The notes under the pieces are model-generated. The model worked only from the letters and a program-made list of their open reading frames with translations. It made no database searches and was not told where the DNA came from. The position numbers and the translations under genes were made by a program. From positions 1,116,001 to 1,180,000 of the forward strand of contig WWBZ02000007.1 of the NCBI GenBank assembly GCA_011503125.2: DNA of 64,000 bases, written 5' to 3'. The DNA comes from Botryosphaeria dothidea. Lineage: Eukaryota > Ascomycota > Dothideomycetes > Botryosphaeriales > Botryosphaeriaceae. Positions 32,783 to 44,067 of this stretch are shown here, piece by piece (position 1 is the stretch's first letter; the number at the start of each line of letters is the position of its first letter).

Positions 32783-33693
32783 ATGGGAAGCAATGCGGAT
32801 CTCCCGTCAGTCGATGGCCGTTTGGCCGAGTAAGTCGCTGACCCTTACGCGCCCTCGCCCCACGTGCTTTCTCTTGAAGGTAATCATAGCTGACCCTTTA
32901 AAAGCATATATAAGAATGGAGAGCACTCCGACATGGTTCTCTCCTGTGCTGATGGAACGTAGTCTAAGGTGCAGACTTATCCTCGACATTTATAGCTAAT
33001 ACTTCAGCATGCTCTTCAATCTCGAGTGGAAGGTAAGTGTAAGTAAAGGTATGTGCGTCGGATTTGGATCTAAATTTGACTATTCAAAAGGAAAATATCA
33101 ACGCAGTTGCCACCATTGATGCAAGTTACAGTTCCAAAGTCACCAAAGCTATGCTCGACTTCATTTACACTGGATCATACGCCAAGGATGTCAAAAATTA
33201 TGGGTGTCCAGAAAGCCTGCAGCTGCACATTGGTTTGCAGGTGATTGCAGATTACTACCAGGTCGTCAATCTGGGAAGGTATGCACAGGAGCGGTTCCTT
33301 GATGTGGTTCAAGACACGAGGAACTGGGACAAGGTGAAGAAGGCTTGACCTGCCGTTGTTGAAACCATCTACAACGAATATCCAGGCCCGGCAAAAGAGA
33401 GTCTCAAGATAGAAATCATCTGGATCACCAGGGACAACATCCTCTCACTAGAGGAGGATCCGGAGTTTGAAGAGTTGTTGGAGAGAGTTGGTGCGTTCGC
33501 CGCAGATCTCTTCAAGAGTTCCCGGTCTAAGTCAAAAAGAAAAAACACGAGATGCTACTCATGTGACTACCGCTTGGAGATAGATTTAGCTATTCATGAC
33601 AGAATCCACTGCTTTCGGTGTGGCGGCTTCAGACTGCCTGACGAGCTTCGGGAGCACGGAGTACGCATTTCCTGGACAGAGAACAAAAATTAG
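32783..33693 (+). pseudogene. BTB-zinc-ribbon copy BZ3, multiply disabled
   Basis: Exon 1 32783-32829, exon 2 32905-33032 and exon 3 33091-33693, in the same arrangement and phases as the other copies. At least four lesions: an in-frame TAG at 32960-32962; a net 2-nt deletion in exon 2 (128 nt against 130 in BZ1, BZ2 and BZ4) just after it; a TAA at 32997-32999 in the shifted frame, inside the conserved x-S-x-YF segment; and a TGA at 33346-33348, where BZ1 (KRWDDARQAM) and BZ2 (GWDKAMKAW) have a Trp-containing segment. Beyond these, LDFIYTGSYAK, IADYYQVVNL, the helical back region and the ribbon C-Y-S-C ... C-F-R-C are still readable. Clearly a pseudogene. Confidence 0.92.
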
Positions 33694-34194
33694 TATCACA
33701 CTAGACGTTGAATAGAATGGGGAGTGAGGTAAAAAAAACCGGTATGGATGATGGAAGTGGTGTTGAAATTATGACTTCAAGCAATCATGTTATTTTCCTG
33801 TGAACTACAAAGCGAATCATACCGATTCTGGGCAGACTTGCTTATGAACAATAATTCTTGTCAAATTAATACGTAATGTTTCTGGCGATTTATTTGGAGT
33901 TGAAGCATTCGTCTGTGTGCTAATATATCCTGTTTTTACTCCAAAGATCATTTGGAAGAACTCTCCAAGGCCCCTCTGTGATAACCGTCGATTACCTCAT
34001 GCGAAAGAGGGCTGAACTAGAGTTCACTGTTGACTATGGAACAACGAGACCCTTATTTCAAGCTACTAAGGAACTGTCCCTGCGTACATACTATATGACT
34101 AGTTCTCTCCCCACTCCTCCCTTTATGTAAAGACGAAAAGTTGGGAAAGAGAAGAAACTAGCAAGAAGTAGCGCTGTTGGGACGTGGGTAAACT
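33694..34194. other. BZ3-BZ4 spacer
   Basis: 501 bp of AT-rich sequence with no gene seen. Confidence 0.6.
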
Positions 34195-35136
34195 ATGGAA
34201 GGAGACAAAGATAAGAAAAGGTTTATGCCGACTAAGAGCATTACGTTTTCGGAGTTAGTTAACTGCATAGCATTTCAATTATGTCAAGTGTGATTGAAAA
34301 ATAGAGATTGACAGTTTCGCAGGATGTTCGATAACAAAGTCCTCGCAGATACCACCGTCATCTGCTCTGGAGGTGAGGAGATTTCCGCTCACATTATCAT
34401 TCTCTACGGCTGCAGTGCCTACTTTCAGGCAAGCTTCAGATCTAACATGCAAGTGAGTAATTGAGCACTTACACAAATATATTATGGCATTATAACATAG
34501 TTGAAATTGCTCACCCTTATAACATCACAGGAATCAGAGAAACGTCGGATCTACTTGGGAAACACATCCACAGAGCCTTGGTTCAACAATGACGTTACGG
34601 CCATAAATTCTATGCTGGAGTTCATGTACCGTGATAAATACACGGAGGAATCGGAAGCGGACCAAGTGGAAAAATCAATACTCTTCCAAATCGATCTGGC
34701 CATCGCCGCAGACTTCTACGGGGTTGGCGGTCTGTATGACTACGCTCTCAAACGATTCGTTAAAATGCTCCAGGACTGGGATTTACTCGAGCCAGAATTT
34801 CCTCACGTCGTCACGGCTATCTATTCCAAGCCCGATAACATTGTCGAGCCTTTCAAAGCGGAGATGATCAAAATCGTGGCCGCAAATTACAAGAAGCTGA
34901 GGGATGATCAAATTTTTCAAAGCTATATGAAAAAGCTTGATGATTTCACCCTTGATCTACTGAACAATATTTCGAGCGAAGTCTTAGTAGAGAGAGGTCC
35001 ATGAGTGACGACCTGTCCGAGATGCCGCGCGCCGTTATACCTACCCCTACCGATGACCTGCCTCTCAGGAAGTTGCCCTTCCTGCTTCTATTACGTAGAT
35101 ACTTGGCCAAGGTCATTGAAAGATAGTACCAGGTAA
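34195..35136 (+). pseudogene. BTB protein copy BZ4, stop before zinc ribbon
   Basis: Exons are 34195-34253, 34323-34452 (130 nt) and 34531-35004. The introns are 69 nt (GTTAGT...CGCAG) and 78 nt (GTGAGT...CACAG), and the frame is intact for 220 residues. The BTB core is MFDNKVLADTTVICSGGEE, then ILYGCSAYFQASF and MLEFMYRDKYTEE, then the back region IAADFYGVGGLYDYAL. The frame ends at TGA 35002-35004. The very next codons, in the same frame to 35136, encode V-T-T-C-P-R-C and later C-P-S-C, the zinc ribbon expected at the C-terminus. One nonsense change has therefore removed only the ribbon. It may be a working BTB-only protein rather than dead. Confidence 0.75.
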
Positions 35137-35356
35137 ATGCCGTCGCGGGGACCTTGCATTTTGGCTCATCAGATGGCAGGAGATGGGGGGAACACACGAA
35201 GCCCGGAGGCGTTAGATCTTCTAACAAATTGAGCATGAGATTTAGTTTAGCTCACAACATAATTCAAAGAAGATTGGAGACATATAGTTTATCAAACCAG
35301 TGCAACCCTGAGCCCCAAGAATAAACCAAATACAGGCGTCCCACAAGCTGATCCAC
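35005..35356. other. BZ4-BZ5 convergent spacer
   Basis: About 350 bp. The first 132 bases are the stranded zinc-ribbon codons of BZ4 and the rest is the 3' flank of both genes. Confidence 0.6.
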
Positions 35357-36628
35357 CTACTCTCCCACTCTCCTCTCCGCCCACGCACTCCTCAACCACA
35401 TATGCCCGCACAAAACACAATGCACGTACCCATCCACCTCGCCCTCCCTCCCCGGCAAACACATCCACACCACCCGCCCACACGTCCCACACGTATACCC
35501 GCCCGCAACCTTCCTCCGCCGCCCCGCCTCCACCACTGCCTCGCATAGCTCCCTACCGAACAGCCCTACCTCGTCCATGGTATCCCGCCACGCCTGGCTG
35601 CCCGCCAGCTCCGCGAAGTGCTTGACCGCGATATCGACCACCGCAGCACGCAGCGCCGAGACGCCATCCCCGCCCTCTGCGCTGGACATGACACACACTG
35701 TGCTGTCCCCATTGGGATGGCTGAGCTCCTTATCTCTGCCTGTGGAAGGGCACACGGAGGGCGCGACGACGTCGCACGCCGCGCCGCTCCTCCCGTACAG
35801 CACCCTCACCAGCTCGGCCAGCGTCGCGGGCGTCCGCCACAGCTCCGCCGCGCCGGCCACGAAGCGCGCCAGCGCGAGGTCGGCCAGGGCGGGGACGCCG
35901 TAGAAGCGGGCGGCGGCGTGGAGGCGCGCGTGGAAGAGTAGGGGCGGCCCGGGACCCGGGCGCTGCTCCTTTCTGTTTGTATCTGTGCCTGTGTCTTGCT
36001 CTGCTGCAGGTGCGGCAGAGAGGTCGGCGGGGAGGGCGTAGTCGAAGCGGTAGAGGTACTCGAGCAGCGCGGTGACGATGTGTTGGTCGTGCTTGAGTTC
36101 GATGACGTTGTTCTGGGACTCCTGCGGCGACGAGGGCTGGTGAGAGGTGAGATTTATTTGGACAGGGGGTAGTTGTTGGGAGAGAGGGGTTGCCCTACCT
36201 TGAAGCCGTAGAGCGGGTTGATGGCGTCGGCGAGGAATTTGCACTGAGCGGAAACGACGAGTTTGTGGACGCGGTGGGCGGCGCCGTTACTGGCGCGGAT
36301 GTCGAGGTCGGAGAAGAGGCCAGATGAGTAGTATCTATAGTCTCGCTGGTCAGTGACTGAGGAAGAGAGGCAGAAGAGACGGAGTTCCAAAGTGCTGGGT
36401 TCCTGTCCCGATGCTGTGGATAAAGCGCTCTGGCTGGTGACTGGATTCTTCCAATCCCTCAGCCAGCGTGGTCCTAAACCAATTTTTGATGCAAGACAGA
36501 ACGATTCTGGTCGTAGTCTCCCTTCCGTAGAGGGGCTGACTCAGTGCCTGCGAGGAGAAAAAGAAAGCAAGGGAATCGTACTCGCTGATCCCGCTCTTGA
36601 GGGGCTCCGACGGATCCTTTGAAATCAT
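35357..36628 (-). CDS. BTB-zinc-ribbon protein BZ5 (intact copy)
   Basis: The only complete, undamaged member of the family in the window, 315 residues. Exons are 36582-36628 (47 nt, as in BZ2 and BZ3), 36199-36334 (136 nt) and 35357-36121. Introns are 247 nt (GTACGA...TATAG) and 77 nt (GTAGGG...CGCAG). The N-terminus MISKDPSEPLKSGISE leads into the BTB core YYSSGLFSDLDIRASNG, then HKLVVSAQCKFLADAI, LLEYLYRFDYA and AARFYGVPALADLAL. The C-terminus has a four-Cys ribbon: C-G-T-C, about 20 residues, C-V-L-C. It is more GC-rich than BZ1-BZ4 and has two inserted low-complexity loops. BTB proteins usually recruit Cul3 ligases or form repressor complexes; here the role is unknown. Confidence 0.85.
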
Positions 36629-39600
36629 GACTCGAAAGATAAGCGCGGCTGCCGTTCAGCGCTGCCGGTTTGGGAAGAAAAGGTCCGGGTCTGCAAAGAA
36701 TAGTGTCTCGCAGTAGTGGTGAAGTTTATCCTCCACGAACTCTCCGGAAACAAGGTAGTGAGCCGTCAAGAAAAGCAATGTATTGGATTTTGAACAATAA
36801 CTCCGTATTCGAACTGCTGAGATTTATACACATCCCCCAATGCTCGAAGTCCTGCCCCCGAAAGCCCTCTTTTCGGAGAGCTAGCAGCTACGAAGCCGTA
36901 GTGTTCTCGAGGCTTACCTTCATCATGGCTTTACACGTGTGCTCTGTACCCGACGTGCCCAATGATCTACGCGATGTCGCCAATGTGTAAATTCCCTTGC
37001 TCTTGTTGTTGATGTTGCTCTTAGCTCCTTCCTTTGCGCAGCCAGCGGTGGTCCCTCCGGCCTCCCTGATTGAACAGATGATAACAAGGCAAATGTTTAA
37101 GGCAAATGCCCTTGCGAATCCCTCGCGCGGAATCTGGGGGCAGTCTTGGAAGACGCTCATTGCAGCATACGGAAGGTTATCAGTGTGGCTGCAGAGGATA
37201 CTTTTCACCCTAAGCGTGAAGACGTGTGATTGAAGCGCAGCCTGTCATCTGCGGACACAGTTAGCCCAATGATATCTCTGTGGCATGTGGAGGGATGTCG
37301 AAGGAGTCAAGGTTGAAGTGAAATAAACTTTTGTCGCGCGTCGGCTATTCTTCAGACGATGGCGTGAGAAGGGAAATATAGCAGCGGATCGACCTTCAGT
37401 CAGAGTTCAACATAGGTGCGCAGTAGTTCCATCAATGAGCGGATAAGTTGCACCTCCATCAGCTGGTCATCAGCATATGCCAACGTGGCCTAGTCAGCCT
37501 CACCGGCGGCGACAGCCTCGTTGAAGAAAACACCAAAGGTAGAATGAGAGCCAGGATCCACACGGCGCGGCTCGGGTTCGTTTTCTTGCATTGGACGCAA
37601 AGCCGGTAATGTGTCGGTGAGAATCGACCAGCTCAGCATCGACGTGTTGACGGGTTGCAGCGGCTTTCGTCATGCTCCTGTGTGGAGGACGTGTTCGCGC
37701 GTGGGGCCTGCTGATCACCTCGGGAATTAGCAGAGAATCACAATAGTGCCGGGGTCCGAGCACTCGGATCAACACCACGCCACCACAGAGGCTGTGGATA
37801 GTTGTTGAGTGGAACTCGTCTCGGTTCGACCAGCTTCGTCCACTCCGTCTTGGCCATTATAAACGGAGAGGGATTGACAGACGGTTCCTTGGATAGTGGA
37901 GATTTGGACACGACTGTTCAGCAAAGCAGCCAAGGAACTGGACGCATTGCTGACTATCAGATCGGTCCCACAAGAGCTGCAATAGTAAGCAAAATACACA
38001 TGAGGAAATGAAGCAACCATCCGGATGAAAGGGTCCAGATATCCGGGATTGCATCCAGGTATGGTTGTTTGGTTCAACGCCTCAAGGCAAGGGCATGTTG
38101 CTCTTCTGTGGAGATCGACCTCAAATGATGCTCAGTCAGGAACCGCGAGGCGACAGACCCGACAAATGGAATCCAAAGGATACCCGAGAAGAGAAGGGCT
38201 TCTATTCAGGATTGGTCAGCTGCTAGTATTCGCATGCGCTCTTGAGCAATGATACGAACTATCGTCGCGTGGCGAAGGCGTTTGGTTGTGAATCTTCAGC
38301 AGAGTGCGACCAATTGCCGGGTGGAAAGGTGAAGGCAGGGTGGGAAAAAATGGAGGATAGGTTACACAACATGAACGCATGGGGAGACAAAAGGAGAGGT
38401 TAAAGCCGCGGCGCACACATCATGAGGAATACTAGACGGCTGACCGCTTGGGCATCAGCATGCAGCATCTATGTGGTGCCCTGCAGCTAGCAGTAGCAAG
38501 AGGGCAATCCCCACTAAAAGGGCGCGATTATCTCTGCCACCTGATCTTTGTGTATGCGCTGCACCAGCATGGCTGATGCATTCCTTCAAGTCCTTGTCCG
38601 ACGACTCGCGCCCCATTCCATGCGAGGCTCTCGTTCGCCGTCGGGTCGATGTCGTGGCTCTGCTAGTCTGAGTTGGGGAAGAGCGAGTCATGGGCATGCA
38701 TGTGCCGTCCACTGGGCTTGACGTCAATTTTTGGAGATATGCTGATAATTCGTAGATCCTGCGAACCCTGTTACTTAGATTGCGCAAACATTATTGCCGG
38801 GTCACGACCCTTTTCTGATGGAAGGTGATGGAGTTTCGGGAAAGTTAAAAGGTTACCGGCCCGCAACAAGGGTCTCCGGCGAGCCTCCAATGGACCCTGA
38901 AGATGATGCGGTGAGTGCGGGTCGCCGGGATGTATGGGTGTCAGGTGGGCTCTGCAGTACCTACTCGGGGTCGTGGCGAGGTGGTCCAGACTTCAGGATA
39001 ATGTCAGGTCCCGCAGGAGTTGAAGCTGCTGGAATTGCCTGATTGGTAGCTACATGACCTTGCTGCTGCGCACCGATGTCCGTGGACACGAATGCATGGC
39101 CGCGGAGTGAACGACTACGATGCATGCAGGACGGCCGCGGAAGCGATGCAGGCCGTCCGGATACGATTGAGTGCGCAGAGCGTCGGACGCCATCGCAGGG
39201 CCTTGAGGCAAACCCCGTGTCCATTTGATGCGTATGCTCGTAGCAAACTTTTCCGTCCGGCCGCCGTCGCCGCCGCATTTGCAACCACTGCTGCTGCTCG
39301 AGTCTCCACATATGATCTGAACGTCAGAAAAGCGCCGTTGTGCCGAGACTGCTGCCAGTGAAACGAGAAGCCAATTGGTAAGAGGCCAGCCGGACTGCTG
39401 GCGGATGACCGCTATGTTCATGCCATTTCTGGCAAGATCTGTGGGCGTCTTCGTTTGCCTCTCGAGAGTCGCAAGCTGACCGGCTGATGTGGAGAGTGGA
39501 GGTGCTCCCCACGATGGCGAGAGATCGGAAACAGGCAAGATTAAGAGCGGCGTAAGTCGAAACCTCGAGACGAAACAGCTGGTGCTATATGTGGAGTCTG

Positions 39601-40614
39601 CTGAAGTAATGTACGTGCCGATTCGGCCGGCATTGAGGCATTATGGCTGTAGCTGTCTTCCCGGGTTTTGTAGGTAGGGCTGGCGAAATTGCGCACTTAG
39701 GCTCGTGGTCTGTTCAAAATGGAACGCGGTGTAACAAGCCAACACGTGGGATCGCCGGCGACACCCGCCGAGGGAAGGGGCGAAGTGGTCGTCGAGGGCA
39801 AATGGCAATTGGCGATTCCCGAGGACCGCGCAGCTCGGGATTGGTCGATCGCGGGCTCGTTCGAGCGGGCAGAGACGTTGTAACTCGCACGCCTCACAGA
39901 CCCCGAGTTGCGACAGGGTTCCCTGGGCGACGTGGAGACTCAACGGCCAAGTCACGAATTTAGCCTGTGGACCGAGACGCTGAGCGGGCGGCGCGGACGG
40001 ACGACTGGCGTGCACGACGGCATTTTGCGGTAGGCGGTGTGGTTGATGGGCAAGCGAATGGCCCGGGCGAGGGTCTTTGGGCCAGGGAAAGCAGCAGTGT
40101 GGCAGCCTTTCTTGGAGGGTCCAGTGCGTCAGAAAGCCGGCGCCAGGCTATGACGCACGTAGGCAGCACGAAGCCCGACCGCCGCGCACCCAAATCCCAC
40201 GTTCAACCTTACCCTTACCCCTTCTCCGCGACGCACAGCCTGCACGTCCAACTCCAGTGATCTTCGCGCTCCACTTCAAACGAGAGGTTATCGCGTCTAC
40301 CCGATCCCTCCGGCACGAGTCACTGGTCCACGCACAACCACCATCCTTGCATTAGGTACGCTGCACGGCTTGGGTCGCGATCAGACTCAGGCAGGGCTAT
40401 CGCTCGCGCGCGCTGCGCTTCAATGTAAGGCGCGCAACCAAGCCCGGAATCCAGAGCAGCAGCCAGCCGGCCAGCTCCACCGTCGAGAGCGCGCGCATAT
40501 TCCTCCTGCTAGCGCCTTGAATAAAAAATGTGAGATCCCTCTTGCCCTGCCAGAGCGCCTGGCGCCCTGTCCCTCGAGTCCCTCTGTGCGGCTCTGAGCC
40601 TGACCTTTGCTGAC
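36629..40614. other. 4-kb gene-poor stretch
   Basis: No gene supported. Many short frames on both strands carry no recognisable motif. The last ~350 bp should be the promoter and leader of the gene at 40615, and the first few hundred the BZ5 promoter. I looked for BTB remnants here and saw none. Confidence 0.4.
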
Positions 40615-43600
40615 ATGGCGGTTCGTAGCCCAAGCACCTGCCGCCCAGCGGCGCCCGAAAAACACCCCTTCAACAGACGCCTCTCTCTACCCATCAACAA
40701 TCCCATACCCATCGCCAACGGTCACGGGAAGCCGCCCTCCCTTCCTCGCTCCACTACCCTCCCGCACGCCCCGCAAGTGTCCTCGAACCTCAATCCCGCC
40801 TCCCCAGGCCGCCAAAGCATGGAGTCCCGGTACTACCATAGGCCCTCCTCGCCTGGAAGCCGCCGCATACACAATCCTGGCCGCGCAACCACCGGCTCTT
40901 TCAGCTCATACGACAACTACTACGATTCCTACAATAGATCGCCAAGATCCAGCGGTGATCGCCTTGTTCCCTCGTCCTCCGCCTCGAACTACTCGACCGC
41001 ACCGAGTGCAGCGACTCGGACCAGTGCGGGGTATGACGCATACAGCGGTCGCCCACGCAGCTCCACGCTCGAGGGCTCACGCCGTCCGGCAAGCACTCTA
41101 GGCGCCGGCGTGCCCATTCGCACGACGACGCATAGCACAGTTGTGCATTCTCATGACAGACCCACCAGCCCACTGCCTCGAACCTACGATAACCGAGGTA
41201 GCTCATACGCTGCTTCGACTTCTGCTGCCTCTGTTGCCTCTGTCGCCTCTGCTGCCTCAGTTCCCCGACCATCTTCCCGGCAAGGACATAGCCATGGCCA
41301 CAAAAAGTTCTACAGTATCGACGACGGCAAGGCTGTGAGGGTTGACCCACGAGAAGCAGAGGTTCGCCGCCACAACGGCCACAACGGCCACAACCGCTCC
41401 TCCTCCAAGACCTATCATACCACCACCCAACGTTATCCAGTGCAGGACATTGGCGACGATGGCTACTCCTACACTGATGCTGCCGGCATGTATAGAGACA
41501 CGGAGCCGAGTTGGCGGGCTCGCTCCGGCAGTGTTGAGAGCCGCTCACGACGCCCGCTGAGTATGGTCGAGAGTTATGGACCTCGTTCATCCGCTCGTGA
41601 TCTTAATGGACCTCCTGTTACTACCCGAGGCTTCGACAAAATTAATGGCAGTATTGCATCTGGAGCAGCTGTCAGCCGCAGTGGAAGTCTCAGGGATTAC
41701 GGCCATGCCCGGGCCCCGTCACGCGAGCGGTCCCGCGAGAGATCCAGTACCGCCGAAACATTCTACCGTGAAGAAAACCCATACGCAACCCCTGCGCGGT
41801 CTTCTTCCGTACGACCGCCGACTACTCTCCATCAAGACATCAACGATAGGCGAGATGATCGACGGGATGATCGTCGAGATGCCCAAAGAGACGATCGCTA
41901 CGGTTACCGCGACGAGTATGAAGACCGTGACCGCCTTCGGACTTCCAGGCGTTACGATGATCCCGACGTCGAGACGAGGGGTTTTGGCATCCGGGCAAAC
42001 AGCGTCGCTCGACCAAGCAGTGTTGGTCCTGGAAATGACCCCTATCATTCAGCTCGTGACGAAATCCTTGACCGTCGAATTCCTCCACCCCCTCCTCCGT
42101 CTGTGCCGGCTTACCCACTTGACTCAGGAACAACTATCCCAAATGCCCGTGATTATATTCCAGAGCCTCCAAGGTCTGCCAGGGCAGAGCCTACCGATCG
42201 CCACGGTGGCGATTACTACGACAGAGAACGCCCTCGCGACAGGAATCTTGATCGAGATTGGGACCGACCTAAAGGCTATGATCGGGACCGGGACCGCGAT
42301 AGGGACCGCGATAGGGACCGTGAGGACCGTCGCGACGACCGCCGTGAGGATCGCCGCGATAGGGAGAGCCACATTCCTAGCGTTGTTCCTGCTGCAGCTG
42401 CAGCTGTCGGGGCCGCTTATGGTGCGCAACATCTAGCGGAGAGTGCAGCGGCCCGTCATCACCGTGATCGCGACCGGGAGCACAGGACTGACTCCGACGA
42501 AGAGAAGAAGCGCCGGGCCAGAAACGACTCTGACGAGGAGAAGAAGCGTCGGGCTAGGAATGACTCCGACGAAGAAAAGAAACGCCGGGTCAGAAATGAT
42601 TCTGACGAGGAGAAGAAGCGTCGGGGCAGAAAAGCTCCTTCTGATGAAGGCGAGGCTCCTCGCGAGCGCCATTATGTGGAGAAGGATGACGTGAAGGACC
42701 GCGAAGATCGCAAAGCTTATCCGCCCACCATGGATCCTGATGAGGAGTATCGTCGCAGGCTTCAACAGGAGCTCGAGCGTTCAACTGGGTCGGTGCGCGA
42801 CAGGGACAGCGATTCTGATCGTGAGAAAGAACACCGTAGGCGTGAACGGGAGAGAGAAGAGCAGGTCCCTCGAGACCGTCCTTCCGAGACCACCTCGCGT
42901 GATATTCCTCGAGCTGACCGGAATGGAGATCTCAAGCCTGAGTCGAAGCCGGACAGATACTCCGAACGAAGTAACAGCGTCTTTGGAGAGCCCATTGTCG
43001 ACGAACCAGCCTCCTTGTCCGCTGCGGAAGAAAAGGAACGAGAGAACCGTGTCCGCATTGTGTCGCCACCGAAGCCTGATAAGGATTCCCCCCCTCCACC
43101 CAAAGGTATTCTACGCAAACCAACGGCGAAGTTCCCTGAGGATCCTAACCCGATTCGCGAGGGGGTTGCGCCATTGAAAGATGCAAAGAAGGGCAAGGAT
43201 ATTCCGCCTGATGCACGTTGGACCAAGATAGACCGCAGGCTTGTCAACCCAGAAGCGCTGGAAGAGGCAAAGGAAAGATTCGAGGAAAGAATGGACTGCG
43301 TGATTGTGCTTCGGGTGCTCACGCGAGAGGACATTCAGAAGCTCGCGGATCGTACCAGAGAGATCCGTGAGTCCAGAGGTAATAATCCACCCGGTTCTGC
43401 TGCGCTTTATTCGTCTTTGTTTGCGGATTCCACGAAATCTCTCGCGCACTCATCGTCTGGGTCGTCATCCGAGGGTGCAAGCCGAGGAAGAGACCGAGAC
43501 GACGAACAACACCACTCCTCTTCCGATCACAAGAATCATCGCAAGCACCGTTCCCGCACTCGTCGTCGACATGATGACGAGGAAGAAGACAAGCACCATT

Positions 43601-44067
43601 CTCATCATCATCACCATCATCACGAGCGCGACCCCATTGCTTCTGTTTTGTCCGACAGTTCAGAAAAATCGTCCAAGTCGAAAGCGTTGACAGGTTTACT
43701 TGATACTGTTATTGACGTGCTAACGCGCCCCAAAGAAGAAGAAGGCCATCACAGTCGTGGCAGCGGAGATCGCGAGCGCGATGTTCGCGGCGGCGAGCGA
43801 GACCGCTCGGAACGCGACCGCGATCGGGACCGCGAACATCGCAGCAGCCACCGCTCTTCCCGCCGGAAGCACAAGGACAGGGAAGTCGACGAAGACGACT
43901 CGTACGAGAGCGATGAGGACGACGAGTTCAAGGAGAAAGAGCGGGATAAGCCTCGCATGATTGAACCTTCAAGGGAGCCGAGAGAAGATTTCCGCGAGAG
44001 GGAACGGGAGCGTGAGAAGGAGAGGGAGCGGGAGCGGGAGTTTTGGATGGATCCTTCACGGCGTTGA
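40615..44067 (+). CDS. Large disordered R/S/D-rich protein with DUF8035-like domain
   Basis: An intronless frame of 1150 residues from ATG 40615. Residues 1-560 are disordered: Ser/Arg/Tyr/Pro-rich, then a run of alternating Asp-Arg (DRDRDRDRDRDR). Next is an Ala-rich hydrophobic patch (VVPAAAAAVGAAYG) and four copies of a 12-residue unit DSDEEKKRR-x-RN (42490-42633). The best-ordered part is at residues about 825-920: PPKGILRKPTAKFP, then ARWTKIDRRLVNPEAL, then RFEERMDCVIVLRVLT, ending in a helix. I associate this with the fungal DUF8035 domain (moderate certainty). A His tract (43591-43623) and a charged tail end the protein. The function is not known; an RNA-linked or cell-wall-stress role would be a guess. 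Confidence 0.85.
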   Translation: MAVRSPSTCRPAAPEKHPFNRRLSLPINNPIPIANGHGKPPSLPRSTTLPHAPQVSSNLNPASPGRQSMESRYYHRPSSPGSRRIHNPGRATTGSFSSYDNYYDSYNRSPRSSGDRLVPSSSASNYSTAPSAATRTSAGYDAYSGRPRSSTLEGSRRPASTLGAGVPIRTTTHSTVVHSHDRPTSPLPRTYDNRGSSYAASTSAASVASVASAASVPRPSSRQGHSHGHKKFYSIDDGKAVRVDPREAEVRRHNGHNGHNRSSSKTYHTTTQRYPVQDIGDDGYSYTDAAGMYRDTEPSWRARSGSVESRSRRPLSMVESYGPRSSARDLNGPPVTTRGFDKINGSIASGAAVSRSGSLRDYGHARAPSRERSRERSSTAETFYREENPYATPARSSSVRPPTTLHQDINDRRDDRRDDRRDAQRDDRYGYRDEYEDRDRLRTSRRYDDPDVETRGFGIRANSVARPSSVGPGNDPYHSARDEILDRRIPPPPPPSVPAYPLDSGTTIPNARDYIPEPPRSARAEPTDRHGGDYYDRERPRDRNLDRDWDRPKGYDRDRDRDRDRDRDREDRRDDRREDRRDRESHIPSVVPAAAAAVGAAYGAQHLAESAAARHHRDRDREHRTDSDEEKKRRARNDSDEEKKRRARNDSDEEKKRRVRNDSDEEKKRRGRKAPSDEGEAPRERHYVEKDDVKDREDRKAYPPTMDPDEEYRRRLQQELERSTGSVRDRDSDSDREKEHRRREREREEQVPRDRPSETTSRDIPRADRNGDLKPESKPDRYSERSNSVFGEPIVDEPASLSAAEEKERENRVRIVSPPKPDKDSPPPPKGILRKPTAKFPEDPNPIREGVAPLKDAKKGKDIPPDARWTKIDRRLVNPEALEEAKERFEERMDCVIVLRVLTREDIQKLADRTREIRESRGNNPPGSAALYSSLFADSTKSLAHSSSGSSSEGASRGRDRDDEQHHSSSDHKNHRKHRSRTRRRHDDEEEDKHHSHHHHHHHERDPIASVLSDSSEKSSKSKALTGLLDTVIDVLTRPKEEEGHHSRGSGDRERDVRGGERDRSERDRDRDREHRSSHRSSRRKHKDREVDEDDSYESDEDDEFKEKERDKPRMIEPSREPREDFREREREREKEREREREFWMDPSRR
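42490..42633 (+). repeat. Four 36-bp coding repeats
   Basis: Four near-identical 36-nt units encode DSDEEKKRR-x-RN. Synonymous differences between units (gac/gat, gaa/gag) show they are not very recent duplicates. A strain-variable length is likely. Confidence 0.85.
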
